From: an uncultured Micrococcales bacterium
GTDB lineage: Bacteria > Actinomycetota > Actinomycetes > Actinomycetales > Microbacteriaceae
Assembly (NCBI GenBank): GCA_903853515.1
Contig: CAINTU010000195.1
Coordinates: 1-10,614, forward strand
Length of the DNA: 10,614 nucleotides
Reading direction: 5' to 3'
Of the stretch, positions 8,717 to 10,614 are shown one piece after another. A program made the translations under genes and the position numbers. The number at the start of each line of letters is the position of its first letter. Within the stretch, counting starts at the first letter, position 1. Below the pieces are notes generated by a model. The model searched no databases and was not told the origin of the DNA. It saw only the letters and a list, made by a program, of their open reading frames with translations.

Positions 8717-8722
8717 AGTTTA
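8717..8722 (-). promoter_or_regulatory. candidate -10 element for the fhaA-pknB operon
   Basis: TAAACT on the minus strand fits the actinobacterial TAnnnT pattern and would start transcription about 18 bases before the fhaA GTG, keeping its ribosome site in the leader. The sequence 17-18 bases upstream (GTGGGT/CGTGGG) is a poor -35 element. Weak evidence, but a promoter is expected in this 110-bp divergent gap. Confidence 0.25.
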
Positions 8723-8770
8723 ACCGTGCAATGCCATAGACCCACGGATGCGCCCACAAGCCGCCTCTGC

Positions 8771-8776
8771 TAATCT
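8771..8776 (+). promoter_or_regulatory. candidate -10 element for the tRNA-Leu gene
   Basis: TAATCT fits TAnnnT and lies 26 bases before the mature tRNA 5' end, leaving a leader of about 20 bases for RNase P. No good -35 element is seen at the expected distance. Confidence 0.3.
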
Positions 8777-8802
8777 GAGCGAGAAGTCCATGGTGGCTTC
8801 AC

Positions 8803-8885
8803 GCGCGAGTGGCGAAATGGCAGACGCGCTGGCTTCAGGTGCCAGTGCCCTTCGGGGCGTGCGGGTTCAAGTCCCGCCTCGCGCA
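8803..8885 (+). tRNA. tRNA-Leu (anticodon CAG)
   Basis: All arms pair. Acceptor GCGCGAG (8803-8809) pairs with CTCGCGC (8878-8884), with A8885 as discriminator. D stem GCG/CGC is at 8812-8814 and 8825-8827. Anticodon stem CTGGC/GCCAG is at 8829-8833 and 8841-8845, around the loop TTCAGGT with anticodon CAG at 8836-8838. The long class II variable arm GCCC-TTCG-GGGC is at 8847-8858. T stem GCGGG/CCCGC is at 8861-8865 and 8873-8877 with loop TTCAAGT. The long variable arm and A73 agree with leucine identity. CCA is not encoded (ACGG follows). It decodes CUG codons and is divergent from fhaA. Confidence 0.97.
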
Positions 8886-8976
8886 CGGGCGGTAGTGTTC
8901 GGCCCACCCAATCGCCGCATAGGCATTTCTGCCAATTCTCTGAGCGCACGCCTAAAGCAACCTGAAATTGGGCGTG

Positions 8977-8995
8977 CCAGGTTAGGGCAACCTCA
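8977..8995. promoter_or_regulatory. putative DtxR/IdeR-type iron box
   Basis: The core AGGTTAGGGCAACCT (8979-8993) differs from the DtxR/IdeR core AGGTTAGGCTAACCT at only two central positions, and the 19-bp site matches the recalled consensus at 14 of 19. It lies 36 bp before the ATG of the secreted-protein gene and abuts TAACCT (8996-9001), a TAnnnT that could be its -10. Two further AACCTGAA half-sites flank it at 8959-8966 and 8997-9004. An alternative reading is an RNA hairpin: CAGGTTA (8978-8984) pairs perfectly with TAACCTG (8996-9002). Regulation by iron (or manganese) is inferred. Confidence 0.5.
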
Positions 8996-9031
8996 TAACC
9001 TGAATTTGTCTTCAAGAAAGGACAAACACGC

Positions 9032-9631
9032 ATGAAGAACAAACTGACTCAGCGTCTCGCAATAGCGGGCATCGCAACTGCGGCTGTTGTTGGCGTAGCA
9101 ATCGCCTCGCCGGCACTAGCTTCAAATAACAAGAACCACGTGTCGACTGCTTCGGTCAAATCTGCCCAAAAATCTTCTGTCTCGACCCCAGCCCCAAGCG
9201 CCTCTGGCACACCAAACCCGAGCGCAACACCACTGCCTTGGCAGGGCGGGGCCAACGGCTCTCAAGGCGACAACGATGGCGACGGCCCTCACGGTGGCAA
9301 TGGTTTCGGCCCCGGTTTCGGGCATGGTTTCGGGCATGGTTTCGGCCCGGGTCTTGGTAAAGACAAAGGCGGCAAGTTTGGTGCCCCGGTTTCGAAGACC
9401 GTGACCGTCGATGTGCCTGCAGACGGCAAGACCTATGAGCTTGTAGTCACCGAAGTGCCACCGGTAAACACACTTGCTCTGCCAATCGGCGTGAGTTTGC
9501 CTGCCCCACACAGCTTCACTGTTGCTGTGACTGGCACCGGATCGCAAGATGTAACTGTCAAGGTGCCGCATGCCGGCGATTACACAGTTGATCTTGTGGC
9601 TGTTTCGTCAACCCAAAAAGTCACTTTTTAA
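9032..9631 (+). CDS. secreted Gly/His/Phe-repeat protein, function unknown
   Basis: I do not recognise a family for this 199-residue protein. A clear Sec signal peptide covers 1-30: basic KNKLTQR, hydrophobic core, and cleavage after SPALA (AxA). Residues 31-70 are Ser/Thr/Pro/Ala-rich, a likely extended or glycosylated spacer. Residues 71-90 are Gly/Asp/Asn-rich. Residues 91-106 are four GFGx units in the order GFGP, GFGH, GFGH, GFGP. The C-terminal part (about 118-199) is rich in alternating beta pattern (TVTVDVP, YELVVTEVP, SFTVAVTG, QDVTVKVP, YTVDLVAV) and looks like one small beta-sandwich. There is no membrane anchor, LPxTG motif or cysteine in the mature part, so it should be released or loosely wall-bound. 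ATG is preceded by AAAGGA (9017-9022) with nine bases spacing. The gene stands alone, with an apparent iron box upstream, so it may be metal-regulated. A metal-binding role for the His-containing repeat is only a guess. Confidence 0.85.
   Translation: MKNKLTQRLAIAGIATAAVVGVAIASPALASNNKNHVSTASVKSAQKSSVSTPAPSASGTPNPSATPLPWQGGANGSQGDNDGDGPHGGNGFGPGFGHGFGHGFGPGLGKDKGGKFGAPVSKTVTVDVPADGKTYELVVTEVPPVNTLALPIGVSLPAPHSFTVAVTGTGSQDVTVKVPHAGDYTVDLVAVSSTQKVTF
9302..9349 (+). repeat. four 12-bp tandem repeats inside the secreted-protein gene
   Basis: Four consecutive units start GGTTTCGG. The second and third (9314-9325 and 9326-9337, GGTTTCGGGCAT) are identical, and the outer two end in CCCC and CCCG. 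Each encodes GFG followed by H (inner units) or P (outer units). Identity at DNA level points to recent unit duplication, so copy number may vary between strains. Confidence 0.85.
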
Positions 9632-9670
9632 CTAGTTAGATGCGGCTACCTCTCTGACCGCATTTGCGAG

Positions 9671-9717
9671 AAAAAGTAATCCCCAGATTCTTAACCGAGT
9701 CTGGGGATTACTTATTT
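9671..9717. terminator. bidirectional intrinsic terminator
   Basis: A perfect 14-bp stem, AAGTAATCCCCAGA (9674-9687) with its complement at 9700-9713, is extended by T-G, T-A and C-G pairs to a TTAACC loop (9691-9696). On the minus strand it is followed by TTTTT, a good terminator for trhO. On the plus strand only ATTT follows, so it should end the secreted-protein transcript less sharply. A smaller hairpin, ATGCGG/CCGCAT at 9640-9645 and 9658-9663 followed by TTT, lies between and may assist on the plus strand. Confidence 0.8.
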
Positions 9718-9731
9718 AAAACTAGAACCGG

Positions 9732-10614
9732 TTAGCCGACGGCGGCGCCGCGCTTGCCACGTGTGTGGTCGGCGGTGTGAATCAAGTTCTCAGGCTTTTG
9801 GGCGCAGTCATCGCAGAGCAACACCAGATCTTTGCACGCCACGTTTGAGCAGTTTCTAAACTCGCTCGTGGAGCCACCGCATGATTCGCATTCGCCAATA
9901 ACTTTTGCTTCGTCGCTGAAGTCCATCTTCATGCGATCGTCGAAGACATAGAGCGAGCCTTCCCATAATGATTGGTCGCGCATTTTTTCGCCGTAGCGAA
10001 CGATGCCGCCTTCTATTTGGTAGACCTCTTTAAAGCCGCGGTTGATCATCACCGAGCTGAGCACCTCACATCGAATGCCGCCGGTGCAATAGGTGACTAT
10101 TGGCTTGTCTTTAAGGTGATCGTATTTGCCCGATTCGAGCTCGTTCACAAAATCGTGTGTGGTGGCCACATCTGGCACGATCGCATTCTTAAACTTGCCA
10201 ATTTTGGCTTCATAAGAGTTGCGACCGTCAAAGAACACCACCTCGTCGCCACGTTCGGCAACAAGAGCATCAACCTGGTGTGGCTTTAGGTGTTTGCCAC
10301 CACCAACGACACCTTTGCTGTCGACAACTAGTTCATCTGGTGCGCCAAAGGCAACCAGTTCATTGCGGGCGCGCACACGCAATCGCGGAAAATCGTTGCC
10401 AGTGCCGTCAGACCACTTGAAATCAATTTTTCCGAAGCCAGGATACTCTTTGGTTGCTCGGCAGTACTTTTTGAGAGCGCTCATGTCGCCACCCAGGGTG
10501 CCGTTGATGCCGTGCTTCGAAATCAGTATGCGACCTTTGAGCCCTAGGCTTTCACAAAGCGTGCGCTGCCAGAGCCGCAACGCCTCAGGGTCGGCCACTG
10601 GCGCAAACCCGTAA
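9732..10614 (-). CDS. trhO: tRNA U34 hydroxylase TrhO, rhodanese family (5' end cut by window)
   Basis: Enzyme of the UPF0176/YceA family. TrhO performs oxygen-dependent hydroxylation of uridine 34 in certain tRNAs to 5-hydroxyuridine, the first step to mo5U/cmo5U-type wobble modification. Counting from a GTG at 10596-10598, 288 residues are visible. The frame continues upstream to the edge as YGFAP, matching the family's N-terminal strand, so that GTG is almost certainly internal and perhaps 10-20 codons are missing. The N-terminal domain includes [11 protein letters not shown] at 27-37. The rhodanese domain includes [13 protein letters not shown] at 122-134 and the active-site loop CTGGIRCE starting at C171. 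The C-terminal part has a metal-site-like cysteine cluster: CESC at 237-240, C250, C255, C262 and C265. It converges on the secreted-protein gene across the shared terminator. Confidence 0.93.
   Translation of the reverse strand, partial: YGFAPVADPEALRLWQRTLCESLGLKGRILISKHGINGTLGGDMSALKKYCRATKEYPGFGKIDFKWSDGTGNDFPRLRVRARNELVAFGAPDELVVDSKGVVGGGKHLKPHQVDALVAERGDEVVFFDGRNSYEAKIGKFKNAIVPDVATTHDFVNELESGKYDHLKDKPIVTYCTGGIRCEVLSSVMINRGFKEVYQIEGGIVRYGEKMRDQSLWEGSLYVFDDRMKMDFSDEAKVIGECESCGGSTSEFRNCSNVACKDLVLLCDDCAQKPENLIHTADHTRGKRGAAVG

Noticed and set aside
8704..8735. Alternative operon promoter TTGCAC-16-TACGTC on the minus strand
   Set aside because: Its predicted start falls at or after the GGAG ribosome site of fhaA, which would remove that site from the transcript, and TACGTC does not fit TAnnnT.
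8803..8950. tRNA-Leu as an integration site for a mobile element
   Set aside because: No integrase, no direct repeat of the tRNA 3' end and no foreign genes are seen in the window; the flanking genes look like ordinary chromosome.
8748..9042. Open frames on both strands running across the tRNA-Leu gene
   Set aside because: A fully paired tRNA occupies 8803-8885, and the frames run through it and the leader without a recognisable product.
9122..9571. 149-codon minus-strand frame opposite the secreted-protein gene
   Set aside because: Its product is Arg/Ala/Thr-rich and repetitive because it is the complement of the Gly repeat; it lacks a plausible ribosome site, while the plus frame has a signal peptide and a ribosome site.

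Overview
This is a stretch of actinobacterial chromosome. It carries the cell-wall and division signalling operon that sits near the origin in most Actinobacteria: fhaA-fhaB-pstP-rodA-pbpA-pknA-pknB. The protein sequences, the moderate GC content for an actinobacterium and an actinobacterial-type TrhO suggest a small-genome member of the Microbacteriaceae, such as a freshwater Luna-type lineage. That placement is inferred from sequence style, not from a search.

Positions 8692 down to 79 (minus strand) hold the seven-gene operon. Most junctions overlap or nearly overlap: 1 bp between fhaA and fhaB, 14 bp between pstP and rodA, and ATGA overlaps at rodA/pbpA and pbpA/pknA. The fhaB/pstP gap is 6 bp. 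The exception is pknA to pknB, where a 66-bp gap holds a small hairpin followed by six T residues. The genes form one circuit. Two membrane Ser/Thr kinases sense the wall through PASTA or PASTA-like ectodomains, a PP2C phosphatase reverses them, two FHA proteins read phospho-threonine, and a SEDS glycosyltransferase (RodA) with a class B PBP (PbpA) builds peptidoglycan. Positions 1-78 may hold the last codons of a convergent plus-strand gene.

Positions 8693-9031 hold the divergent promoter region of the operon, a complete tRNA-Leu(CAG) gene on the plus strand, and a leader with a near-consensus DtxR/IdeR-type iron box. Positions 9032-9631 encode an unrecognised small secreted protein with a Gly-Phe-Gly-His/Pro repeat and a beta-rich C-terminal part. 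A strong hairpin at 9671-9717 separates it from the convergent 3' end of a tRNA U34 hydroxylase gene (trhO), which runs off the right edge.

The operon is a known system with few surprises. The most interesting part is the secreted low-complexity protein with its apparent iron box. Next are the attenuator-like hairpin before pknB, and a pknB start that should be moved to an internal TTG.
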